Source of the DNA: Candidatus Melainabacteria bacterium
Lineage (GTDB): Bacteria > Cyanobacteriota > Vampirovibrionia > Obscuribacterales > Obscuribacteraceae
Length of the DNA stretch: 64,000 bases
Assembly (NCBI GenBank): GCA_017307165.1
Contig: JAFKGK010000004.1
Location: 248,001-312,000, forward strand
Direction of reading: 5' to 3'
Position 1 is the stretch's first letter. Every line of letters begins with the position of its first letter. This document shows positions 54,507-62,805 of the stretch, piece after piece. A program made the position numbers and the translations under genes. Under the pieces are notes generated by a model. It worked only from the letters and a program-made list of their open reading frames with translations, did no database searches and was not told the DNA's origin.

Positions 54507-54923
54507 CAGTTAATACCTTCCTGCCTGTTGAAATTGCTATCAAAAAATTTGTATTGAATACAATACTGAAATTTCATTCATTGTCAACCATGCCACCTCA
54601 AATGGTGTCATAGAGAGACATCGATCTAATAGATCTAGATATATAAGACAGTCGACACCTTTTGATATGCAACTACCAAACTCTTTATCTGACCGACTGA
54701 CAGATTTTATCTCCTCCTGACTACCTCGGCAATAGAGATTGTTTTTAAGGTGGGATGCAAAATATAAAACACAGTGCCAGAGCGAGTTTTACTAGTCCTA
54801 CTCCACCAGATAAGTGCTTTACATTAGGGTAAAAACTCCATTTGACTGGCAAAACGTTATTATCTACATCGATCATTCATTTACGACTACGGATACGACT
54901 ACGGACTGCAACAGCAAATTAGC
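54507..54923. other. Divergent intergenic region between the SRPBCC and lipid kinase genes
   Basis: 417 bases. It holds the promoter and palindrome of the SRPBCC gene (listed separately). Near the right end a direct repeat ACGACTACGGA occurs twice around 54882-54906, just before the GTG of the kinase gene. No coding frame is convincing. Confidence 0.45.
54549..54587 (-). promoter_or_regulatory. Promoter with palindromic operator candidate for the SRPBCC gene
   Basis: On the minus strand TTGACA (54587-54582, perfect -35), a 16-base spacer, and TATTGT (4/6 match). A perfect palindrome TTGTATT-G-AATACAA (54549-54563) overlaps the -10 and the start of transcription, as a repressor site would. 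Confidence 0.5.
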
Positions 54924-55946
54924 GTGGCTCAAAATAAAGCACTTCTCATATACAATCCAACCGCTGGATCGGCACAGGGACCACAGCTCTGGCTCGGCAC
55001 CTGCGTGCACAAACTCTGCCAGGAAGGCAACTATGCCACCACGGTGCTTTCCACCAACCGCGACACCACCGCCCAAAATATCTTTGCAGGCCACCCCGAA
55101 AAGCCAGATCTGATAGTCATTGCCGGGGGTGATGGTTCAGTACGCATGGCCATAGACGCCATGATGAGAGAAGGCATGCAAGAGGTACCACTGGGGATAA
55201 TCCCACTGGGGACGGGTAACTTGTTAGCTCGCAATCTGGGAGTATTCGAAGAAAACATTTTATTTGATCCGATCGAAAGAGCCCTCAATCACATCATCAA
55301 TGGCGAACGCATCAGGATCGATCTAGGCAAGATGAACGATCAGTACTTTGCAGCAGCTGCAGGCGTAGGGCCCTTATCGGACGCTATCATCACTCCAGAC
55401 CGTCGAGACAAAGAAAATTGGAAGATGCTCGCCTATGCAGGCTCGATGGTGCAAACTCTGGCCCAGCCACCCCTGCTCTTTAAAGTAGTGGCAGATGGTG
55501 AAGAATTTAAAATCAACGCATCCGGCATCTTTATCACCAATATCAAAGACCTCGGCGTGGGAATGCTATCCGAGTCAGCCTCTATGCATGATGGCATGCT
55601 CGATCTCTGCGTACTCTCACCCAAAGAATTTGTAGATTATCTGCAATACGGATTTCACTTTGCTGGCGGCAGCACCATAACTGGTGGCAAGGCCCCCTAT
55701 TATGTCAAAAAGGTAAAACAGGTCGAGATCGACATCTTGACCAGGCGCAAACCTCTGTCCTTTATCGAGCAGGGCTGGCGCAAGATCAAGTATGCCATTA
55801 CAGGTCAGACCGAAGGCCGAGTCGCTCAAGATCGAGCCATAGCCATGATAGATGGGGATGCCTTTGGCTCCACTCCGATGAAGATCGAGATCGTGCCGGA
55901 TGCGATCACCGTGATCAAGCCGGCACAAAACTCACTTGGACGCTGA
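54924..55946 (+). CDS. Diacylglycerol/lipid kinase (DagK/YegS family)
   Basis: 340 residues with the DAG-kinase catalytic domain: KALLIYNPTAGSAQG at the N-terminus, the nucleotide loop IAGGDGSVRMAIDA (near residue 66), and the substrate motif GIIPLGTGNLLARNLG. The C-terminal beta-rich domain ends VPDAITVIKP. It phosphorylates diacylglycerol or a related lipid and recycles it to phospholipid synthesis at the membrane. GTG start at 54924 without a strong ribosome site. It is convergent with the next gene (15-base overlap). Confidence 0.9.
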   Translation: MAQNKALLIYNPTAGSAQGPQLWLGTCVHKLCQEGNYATTVLSTNRDTTAQNIFAGHPEKPDLIVIAGGDGSVRMAIDAMMREGMQEVPLGIIPLGTGNLLARNLGVFEENILFDPIERALNHIINGERIRIDLGKMNDQYFAAAAGVGPLSDAIITPDRRDKENWKMLAYAGSMVQTLAQPPLLFKVVADGEEFKINASGIFITNIKDLGVGMLSESASMHDGMLDLCVLSPKEFVDYLQYGFHFAGGSTITGGKAPYYVKKVKQVEIDILTRRKPLSFIEQGWRKIKYAITGQTEGRVAQDRAIAMIDGDAFGSTPMKIEIVPDAITVIKPAQNSLGR

Positions 55947-58613
55947 GTCTGCCTTGCGTATCTCGCGCAAGAGTCCCATGGCATAATCGAGTTGGGCACC
56001 ATAATCGGTGCGCGACACCAGCTGATCCAGACAATCGGCATGCACTTGCTCCAATAAAGCACCGATGCCAGGACCACTTTGCATACCTTTAGCAATAAGA
56101 TCACGACCGGAGATTGCTAGTTTGAAATGACGGAGGTCCTGCATGTAGAGCTTGATCGCTCGTCTAAAAAATGTACCGACCTCGGCTATGGCAGCAGCCA
56201 GTGCAAGGGACTCAGGCGGTAGGCCGTGCATGAGAGCATAGATCTCGGATGGCCTCATCTCCTTGAGAGAGATGGGCATATGCCTGTGCAATTCGAGGCC
56301 CGCCTCGACAATATGGGCATGCTTATTAGCCAGGTGCAAACGCCGCATTACCCCTGGTAGACGATGATAAGGCAACTCGCACAACAGGGCGCCAAGATAC
56401 ACGACCCATGGCTCATCCACGGGATAGCGATGCACCAGTCTTTCGGCACGCCGGATGCATGTCCGCACCGTTTCGGTGTATTCGAGTTGAGCATCGAGAT
56501 AGCGCAGATTGGCTCCCAGCTTGCCTAACATGTCGAGAGCCTTGAGCCTTTGAGGTGACTCCAATATCATCTGCAATTCGCTTTTGATACGCACGCCGCC
56601 AAGATCATCAAAGTCACCGATAGCAATGGCTCGTCGTGCTTGCTCACTGCTTTTGGGGTCCAGTTCAAAATCAAGACGAGAGGCAAACCTGACGGCTCTG
56701 AGTATGCGTGTCGGGTCTTCGATAAAGCTGAATGGATGCAAGATCCTAATAGTCTTGTGCGCGAGATCGCCAAGGCCGTCAAAAAAATCGATCAGCTGCC
56801 CCCAACGCTCGGGCTGAGGATTGATGCAGATCGCCATGGCGTTGATCGTAAAGTCACGACGCGACAGATCTTGCTCGAGACTGGAAGGCTCTACCTGAGG
56901 CAGGGCGGCAGGATATTCGTAGATCTCGGTGCGAGCAGTAGATAGATCGATACTGATCACTTTGCCGTCGCCGACTTTGTAGTCCAATGTAGCTGTTTTA
57001 AATCTCTCGTGCGTTGCTACTAAAACAAAACGATCGGCAAAATCAGTAGCCAGACTCGCGGCGACGATCTGCGCATCGCCCTCGATGACAAAATCAAGAT
57101 CATAGTTTGCTAACCCCAATAAGAGATCACGGACAAAGCCACCCACGGCAAAGGCCGCCATCTCTAGTTTGCAAGCTGCATCTCCGACTATCCGCATGAT
57201 TTGTCTGGTGACCGGGTCCAGGGCATCTAGTTCGCGGGCCACTGATTTTGCGTAAAAAATATTGCGAGAGTTTTTGGGAGCCAAACCCAGTGTCACCTCA
57301 TCATGTTGATCTTCACCAAACAAGCCCTTGAGCACATCCTGCCTTGTAACAAGGCCTATTAAACGATTTTGACCATCTACCACCGGCAATCTGCCAATAT
57401 CGCGCGACACCATCAATTTTTGCATTTCATCTAAAGGAGCATCCGCGGATACAGTGACGACTGGCTTGCTCATAAAGCCTGCTACACGGGCATGGCCCAG
57501 CTTGTGGTGCGCGCTCTGGTCCACATCACGGCGAGAGATGACGCCTATGACTTGCTCATCTTCGGATACGACGAGACCATCGAGCCCATATCGCAGCATC
57601 AAGCGACCGGCTTCTTCCATTGAGATATCGGAGCGGATGGTGCGCACTGGCGAGGTCATGATGTCGGCAGCGACGGGTTGAGGGCTCACCGTATCCAGTA
57701 CCATGGCTTTGACTCGTGCCACTAAAGCGAGCAAGTCGACACCCTTGACCACAGCCGATCCCGCACCAGGATGGCCATCACCCCCTAATTGTCGCACGAT
57801 GGCCTGCGCAGAGATCGAACGTACATCACTACGGCCGACCACATGCACTCGGTCTTTCATGCGCACAATGCAAAACGCCGCATCAGCATCCTCTACCTCC
57901 ATCAATTGACGGGTGACTGTCGCCAGACCATCCACGTATTCTGGCAGATCGCCACGAGCGATCACCACACGGCGACCCTCGGCCTTAAAATTTTCACTCG
58001 ATTGCAATAGAGTCTCAAATAGATCTATCTGCGCCTGCTTGAGCTGTGGCCTTGTGTACTCACGCACGGCTGTGAGATCGGCGCCTTTTTCGAGCAGGTA
58101 AGCAAGACACCTGGCATCACGGGCGGTGGTACCACTATAGGTCAGGCAGCCTGTATCTTCATAAATACCAATAGCCATAACAGTAGCATCAAAGGGCGTG
58201 ATGGGCACTTTAGCATCTATTATCTGCTCGACGACGAGGGTGGTGGCGGCCCCGACAGCCTCGATGCGACTGTCTCTAGCCAGCCGGATGGACATATCAG
58301 CTTGGTCGATGAGCTCATGATGATCGTAGACAGTCACCGGCATGCTCAATGCTTGCAAGAGCTTTTGCGCAGCGGAGTCAAGCCTGTCCGCACGATGCGA
58401 GTCGACCATGTATACCTTGTTGATGCGCTCGGGATCGATGTACTTGAGATCGACTATGGGCAGATGGTCGCGATTGAGCACGAGAAAATTGCGCACACTC
58501 CCCGTCAGGGGATAGCCAAGCACCATACGGCAGGTGGGATTGAGCCTCGTCAGCGCATATTGCGCAGAGAGCGAATCAAAGTCCATATTGCCGTGTGCAA
58601 CAGCGATCTGCAT
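55932..58613 (-). CDS. tRNA nucleotidyltransferase fused to DHH and two CBS domains
   Basis: 893 residues from the ATG at 58613; a GTG at 58634 is the alternative. Domains in order: DHH/DHHA1 phosphoesterase (about 1-310, AHGNMDFDSLSAQ, VDSHRAD, VYDHHE), two CBS domains (about 325-440), nucleotidyltransferase (about 470-620, GGFVRDLLLG then DLDFVIEG with the catalytic Asp pair, and RRDFTINAMA), and helical tRNA-binding body. It builds or repairs the CCA end of tRNAs. In some bacteria with this layout the CC and A steps are split between two enzymes, and sequence reading alone does not tell which step this one performs. Confidence 0.9.
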   Translation of the reverse strand: MQIAVAHGNMDFDSLSAQYALTRLNPTCRMVLGYPLTGSVRNFLVLNRDHLPIVDLKYIDPERINKVYMVDSHRADRLDSAAQKLLQALSMPVTVYDHHELIDQADMSIRLARDSRIEAVGAATTLVVEQIIDAKVPITPFDATVMAIGIYEDTGCLTYSGTTARDARCLAYLLEKGADLTAVREYTRPQLKQAQIDLFETLLQSSENFKAEGRRVVIARGDLPEYVDGLATVTRQLMEVEDADAAFCIVRMKDRVHVVGRSDVRSISAQAIVRQLGGDGHPGAGSAVVKGVDLLALVARVKAMVLDTVSPQPVAADIMTSPVRTIRSDISMEEAGRLMLRYGLDGLVVSEDEQVIGVISRRDVDQSAHHKLGHARVAGFMSKPVVTVSADAPLDEMQKLMVSRDIGRLPVVDGQNRLIGLVTRQDVLKGLFGEDQHDEVTLGLAPKNSRNIFYAKSVARELDALDPVTRQIMRIVGDAACKLEMAAFAVGGFVRDLLLGLANYDLDFVIEGDAQIVAASLATDFADRFVLVATHERFKTATLDYKVGDGKVISIDLSTARTEIYEYPAALPQVEPSSLEQDLSRRDFTINAMAICINPQPERWGQLIDFFDGLGDLAHKTIRILHPFSFIEDPTRILRAVRFASRLDFELDPKSSEQARRAIAIGDFDDLGGVRIKSELQMILESPQRLKALDMLGKLGANLRYLDAQLEYTETVRTCIRRAERLVHRYPVDEPWVVYLGALLCELPYHRLPGVMRRLHLANKHAHIVEAGLELHRHMPISLKEMRPSEIYALMHGLPPESLALAAAIAEVGTFFRRAIKLYMQDLRHFKLAISGRDLIAKGMQSGPGIGALLEQVHADCLDQLVSRTDYGAQLDYAMGLLREIRKADSASK

Positions 58614-58710
58614 TGTCCCAGTATAAGCCAGCACTTTTAATTAGTCTTTTATTTAGTTTTCAAGCGCTGCAATTGGTTTATTTTGGCGGCTTTCCGGGCA
58701 TCTATTTGCC

Positions 58711-59352
58711 ATGCTTCCCTCAAATCCACTAGTTCAGCTTTACATGGTGTCGACAGTCGTCGGCTGGGGATTCATCTGTGTATCAATGCTCCTGGGACAG
58801 GCCGGCGACCACGATCACGATTCGTGCGACGGTGTACATGACACTCAGCACAATCTAGAGGCCCACCACTATCACGGGCACCACAGCGATCATCAGGATA
58901 CGCACCTGCAAAAGACCGGGAGAGATATTTATTTCACCCTCCTGTCTGCTGTGAGTCCTTACAATCTTTCTCTCTTCGTAGGCTTCTTTGGCCTGGGGGG
59001 CTGCATCAGTCTCTTTCTATTTCCAGCCATCCAATGGCTCACCCTCGCCATCGCCATACCTACAGGGATTATCGGCATGAGCACAGTGCGCTTTTGCATG
59101 CAAAAAATGGGCGAGAGATTGTCAGTCTCACATACCACCACCGATGCACAGGCAATCGGCGCCATCGGTGAGATCAGCACTCCAATATCCCAAGACAAGA
59201 CCGGCGAAATCACCTATCTGATCGGCAATACCAGATTTAATGCCGCCGCCCGCTCCATCGAGCCAGGCAAGACTTTTGCCAGAGGAGCGCGCGTGGTCAT
59301 CGTACAAAACGATGGCCCCTATGTAATGGTGCAGGCCTTCGAAGAAAACTGA
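58711..59352 (+). CDS. NfeD-like membrane protein with His-rich loop
   Basis: 213 residues. TM1 is at about residues 8-28. A hydrophilic loop of about 36 residues follows, with 11 His and several Asp (DHDHDSCD through HHYHGHHSDHQDTH). Two further hydrophobic helices lie at about 85-130, then a C-terminal OB-fold domain (AIGAIGEISTPISQDKTGEITYLIGNTRFNAAARS). The OB fold and the flotillin gene 185 bases downstream fit the NfeD/YqiJ pattern, in which the NfeD-like protein works with the flotillin at membrane microdomains. The His-rich loop is not a normal NfeD feature and suggests metal binding. Confidence 0.78.
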   Translation: MLPSNPLVQLYMVSTVVGWGFICVSMLLGQAGDHDHDSCDGVHDTQHNLEAHHYHGHHSDHQDTHLQKTGRDIYFTLLSAVSPYNLSLFVGFFGLGGCISLFLFPAIQWLTLAIAIPTGIIGMSTVRFCMQKMGERLSVSHTTTDAQAIGAIGEISTPISQDKTGEITYLIGNTRFNAAARSIEPGKTFARGARVVIVQNDGPYVMVQAFEEN

Positions 59353-59537
59353 AAACTCGGTTAGCGATAGTTAAGGAAAAATATGGAGAAGGGGTTGTCA
59401 AGCATTTAATTGCTAAGATCGGTCTATCGAGAACGAAATATCAAAAACCCCATAAATTTTTCCTCTCAACAGTATCCCAATCAATTCAAAACTAATGAGT
59501 CATGACGCCGGAAGCGCCATGATACTGGAGGTTTCAA

Positions 59538-61142
59538 ATGGATCCCAATTTTGTGATGTGGGCTGTCGTATTTGCAGTAGGCACGCTATTAATGGCCTTC
59601 TTTTATTTTTTGGCAAACCTGTACCAAAAATGCGGTCCATCCGAAGCCATGCTGATCACTGGTGCCGTGGGTGGTGGCGGCGTGAAGGTCATCAGAGGTG
59701 GTGGCGGCATCGTTGTCCCGCTCATTCAGCAGAGGCATTCGATTTCACTCGAGGTCATGACTATCGAGGTGCACAGCCAGGCGCCAATGATCACCAAGAC
59801 AGGCATCCCCATCTATGTCGAGGGCGTTGCACAGGTCAAGATCAAGGGCAACGAAGAAGCCGTGCAGACAGCTGCGGAGCGTTTTCTCAACAAGACGCAG
59901 CAAGAAATAGCAACTGTTGCTCATGAGACACTGGTAGGCCATCTGCGCGCAATCCTTGGCACGATGACGGTCGAAGAACTGATCCAAAATTTTGACTCCT
60001 TTGCCCAAGCCGTGCAAGAAGTCTCCATCACCGACCTGGCCAAAATGGGTTTGACCGTAGACTCGTTTACGATCAAGGAGATCAGGGACACCGTAGGCTA
60101 TCTCGAAGCACTCGGCAAAAAAGGCACAGCCGAAGCCAAACGCGCAGCAGCGATTGGCGAGGCCAATGCCCTCAAAGAAACTCAGATCGCCCAAGCATGC
60201 GCCACTAGAGACGCACAGATAGCTCAAGCCAATGCCACCGAAGAAGGTGCCAAGGCTCGGCTCGCAGCCGACACTCGTGTCGCCGAATCAAACAAAAACT
60301 ATCAAGTGAGCCAGGCCGAGTATCTCTCCGAAGTGTCGCGCACCAAGGCTGCCAGCGATATGATGTACGACATCATTAAGGCTCAATCGCAGCAAAAGCT
60401 CATACAAGAGCAACAACAGATCAAGATTGTGGAGGCTCAAAAAGAGGTAGAGCTGCAACAAGTCGAAGTGCAAAAACGCCAGGTCGCTCTGGAAGCCGAA
60501 ATCACCAAACCAGCCGAAGCCGAGCAGACACGCATAAGACTATTGGCCAAAGCAGAACAGGACAAACGCCGCATGCTTGCCGAAGCCGATGCTGAAGCTG
60601 CAAAACTAGCAGCCTTTGGTCAGGCCGAAGCGATAAAGGCAAGAGCACTAGCCGAAGCCGAAGCAAGACGATCGATCGGTCTGGCCGAAGCCGAGGCCGA
60701 AAGAGCCAGAGGTCTGGCCGAAGCCCAGGTAACAGCCGCCCGCGGTCAAGCCGAAGCCGATGCCATGGCCAAAAAAGCCGAAGCCTACAAGCAATACAAC
60801 GATGCAGCCGTAGCCAATATGCTGATCGAAAAACTGCCCGACCTGGTCCAGGCTGCGGCCTCGCCCCTTGCACGAGTAGGCAATATCACCCTGCTTTCCA
60901 ATGGCGCGGACAACACCGGTATGAGCAAGATCACTGCAGACGTACTGGGTGTAGCGGCCCAGAGCCTCTCCATGGTAAAAGGATTGACCGGCATCGACCT
61001 TACGGATGCACTCAAAAAGAGTCCACAAACCCAAGCCACTGGAGATAAGATCGCCACTCCCCAAGCCGAGCCCAGAGATAGGCAGCCAGCCCCTCTACCA
61101 GCCCAGGTCTACACTCAGGGGATCGCGCTCAATAAAAAATGA
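59538..61142 (+). CDS. Flotillin-family SPFH protein
   Basis: 534 residues. A single N-terminal membrane segment (about 4-28) is followed by the SPFH/band-7 domain (MLITGAVGGGGVKVIRGGGGIVVP, SLEVMTIEVHSQAPMITKTGIPI). A long coiled coil comes next (about 210-425), rich in AEAEA and EAKR motifs typical of flotillins. The C-terminal segment has VANMLIEKLPDLVQAAASPL. It organises membrane microdomains. Probably in an operon with the NfeD-like gene; the kinase gene overlaps its stop by ATGA. Confidence 0.93.
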   Translation: MDPNFVMWAVVFAVGTLLMAFFYFLANLYQKCGPSEAMLITGAVGGGGVKVIRGGGGIVVPLIQQRHSISLEVMTIEVHSQAPMITKTGIPIYVEGVAQVKIKGNEEAVQTAAERFLNKTQQEIATVAHETLVGHLRAILGTMTVEELIQNFDSFAQAVQEVSITDLAKMGLTVDSFTIKEIRDTVGYLEALGKKGTAEAKRAAAIGEANALKETQIAQACATRDAQIAQANATEEGAKARLAADTRVAESNKNYQVSQAEYLSEVSRTKAASDMMYDIIKAQSQQKLIQEQQQIKIVEAQKEVELQQVEVQKRQVALEAEITKPAEAEQTRIRLLAKAEQDKRRMLAEADAEAAKLAAFGQAEAIKARALAEAEARRSIGLAEAEAERARGLAEAQVTAARGQAEADAMAKKAEAYKQYNDAAVANMLIEKLPDLVQAAASPLARVGNITLLSNGADNTGMSKITADVLGVAAQSLSMVKGLTGIDLTDALKKSPQTQATGDKIATPQAEPRDRQPAPLPAQVYTQGIALNKK

Positions 61143-61684
61143 GACCCAGACGCATCATCGTGACCGGAGCGAGCGGAGTCGGCAAGACCACCCTGGTGGA
61201 GGAGCTGGCTCCGCTCCTCGATCTTGCGGTCATCCCAGAGCTGGGTCGACGCATATGCCAGCAAATGGGATACAAGACGATAGGCGAGATACCCGATCAA
61301 GAGGCCTTTAAAGAAACCGTGCTCGATGCGCAGATCGAGATCGAAGACAGCCTGGGAGATTATATAGCCGATCGATCCACTATCGATTGCTGGGCGCTAT
61401 GGGAGCGCTGGAACATCAATACGGCCATGACTTTTCGTAGCGAGGCTTACTATCAAAAATGCCTGGCAAGAGCACTGCTCTACACCAATGTCATTTATAT
61501 CGCACCTGCCTTTGCACCACCTCAGGACGGATTTAGGTGGTGCGATCCTGATTATCAAAAACAAGTCGATCGTATCGTCAAGCAAACTCTCTTTATTTTT
61601 GGTCTATGGGAAAAAGCAATAAAGATCGAGACAGATGATTTTAATGAAAGAGTATCCATGGTGATGGAGGCCCTTGCACAATGA
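61139..61684 (+). CDS. Small P-loop ATPase/kinase (AAA_28/NadR-like)
   Basis: 181 residues with a P loop GASGVGKT (residues 10-17), followed by a DRSTIDCWALWERW segment that may hold the catalytic Asp. The layout matches small P-loop nucleoside or NadR-like kinases. The substrate is unknown. It overlaps the flotillin stop (ATGA) and the BtuF-like start (ATGA), so it is tightly coupled to both. Confidence 0.75.
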   Translation: MRPRRIIVTGASGVGKTTLVEELAPLLDLAVIPELGRRICQQMGYKTIGEIPDQEAFKETVLDAQIEIEDSLGDYIADRSTIDCWALWERWNINTAMTFRSEAYYQKCLARALLYTNVIYIAPAFAPPQDGFRWCDPDYQKQVDRIVKQTLFIFGLWEKAIKIETDDFNERVSMVMEALAQ

Positions 61685-62520
61685 TGAGAATCTTGCGCAT
61701 TTATTTGGCCGGCATTTGCCTTATGGCAACAATGCAAGCACCATCGCCTGTCTTAGCAAAAGGCAAATTGCGGCTTATTTCGCTTGCCCCCTCCAATACC
61801 GAGATCATCTATGCCTTAAAAGGACAAGATCAATTGGTGGCTGTCTCCGATTTTTGCGACTATCCTCCCCAAGCAGCCAGCTTGCCAAAGGCAGGCACCT
61901 TTGTATCGATCAATCTAGAACGGATAGCCTCTTTCAAACCAGATCTCATTTTGCTGGTCTCCGGCCAGGAAGCGCTTGCCGAAAAGCTCAAAGCCAAAAA
62001 ATTTAAAGTGATGATCGTCGACAACAATCATCTTGCCAATATCCCTCGCAACTTTGTCGAGCTCGGCCGCCTCACTGGCCATCAGCAAGAAGGCCAGGCA
62101 ATGGCCCGAGATTTTACAACTCGATTGGCAAAGATAAGAGCCAGGGCCATCAGTCAGAACGTATCCAAACCAACAGTCTTTTATTGTGTCTGGACACAAC
62201 CTTTGATGACAGTCGGCAAAAACAGCTTTTTAGACGAGGCTATCACTACATGCGGTGGCATCAATATCGCTGGGGAGATCGACGCTCCCTACCCTCAATA
62301 CTCTGTCGAAAAACTCATTAGCAAAGACCCACAAGTGCTGATCCTGCCATTCGAAGCACAGCAATCTTTATTGATTTCCCGCACACCATGGAAAAAACTC
62401 TCGGCCGCCCAGACAAAACGTGTCTATTACCTGCCGAGAGCTAAGGACGACAATCTTTCTCGCCCCACCATGCGCCTCCTTGATGGTCTCATCTGGCTAA
62501 GCGATGCCATACATAGATAA
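61681..62520 (+). CDS. BtuF-like periplasmic substrate-binding protein
   Basis: 279 residues. A signal peptide (about 1-26, FLATMQAPSPVLAKG-type cleavage) is followed by a TroA-fold binding protein: LRLISLAPSNTEIIYALKG, SDFCDYPPQAASLPKAGTF and ISKDPQVLILPF. Such proteins deliver cobalamin or iron chelates to an ABC importer. The CDYPP motif is typical of the vitamin B12-binding BtuF group. No membrane or ATPase subunit of an importer is in the window, and no cobalamin riboswitch is visible. Last gene of the flotillin operon. Confidence 0.8.
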   Translation: MMRILRIYLAGICLMATMQAPSPVLAKGKLRLISLAPSNTEIIYALKGQDQLVAVSDFCDYPPQAASLPKAGTFVSINLERIASFKPDLILLVSGQEALAEKLKAKKFKVMIVDNNHLANIPRNFVELGRLTGHQQEGQAMARDFTTRLAKIRARAISQNVSKPTVFYCVWTQPLMTVGKNSFLDEAITTCGGINIAGEIDAPYPQYSVEKLISKDPQVLILPFEAQQSLLISRTPWKKLSAAQTKRVYYLPRAKDDNLSRPTMRLLDGLIWLSDAIHR

Positions 62521-62741
62521 TCCTATGACAACCCGGCTAAGATCCGGGCATAAGCTCGCCGTCTTGTCGAGTCTTTGCATATTTTGGCAACAACTTTATA
62601 AATACTAATGTAGATCTTTTAGGATTGATTTGGCGAGATAAAGCGCCTATGGACTTTACAAGCATTTAGCCCTCCTGTTGGCAATCATACAAATCTTTAA
62701 TCCGTGAATGTGGGCTCAGGCCAAGCAGGTGCCCGGGTCGA

Positions 62742-62747
62742 TATAAT
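62742..62747 (+). promoter_or_regulatory. -10 element before hemA
   Basis: Perfect TATAAT 58 bases before the hemA ATG. The -35 is unclear. Transcription from it would begin just before the hairpin at 62758-62781. Confidence 0.4.
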
Positions 62748-62757
62748 TTTGAGAGTA

Positions 62758-62781
62758 AAAAACCTGGTTGCCAAGGTTTTT
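62758..62781 (+). terminator. Terminator-like hairpin in the hemA leader
   Basis: AAAAACCTGG pairs with CC-A-AGGTTTTT (10 bp, one bulge, TTG loop), with an A tract on the 5' side and a T tract on the 3' side, as in a bidirectional intrinsic terminator. It lies between a TATAAT and the hemA start, so it is either the end of the upstream operon or an attenuator of hemA. Confidence 0.5.
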
Positions 62782-62805
62782 CAAATAGCGCTAAGCGCAG
62801 GTGTC

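Noticed and set aside
61600-61690. Cobalamin riboswitch before the BtuF-like gene
   Set aside because: The gene overlaps the previous one by 4 bases, so there is no leader; no B12-box-like sequence seen.
62532-62548. Terminator just after the BtuF-like gene (CCCGG/CCGGG)
   Set aside because: Only a 5-bp stem and no T run follows.
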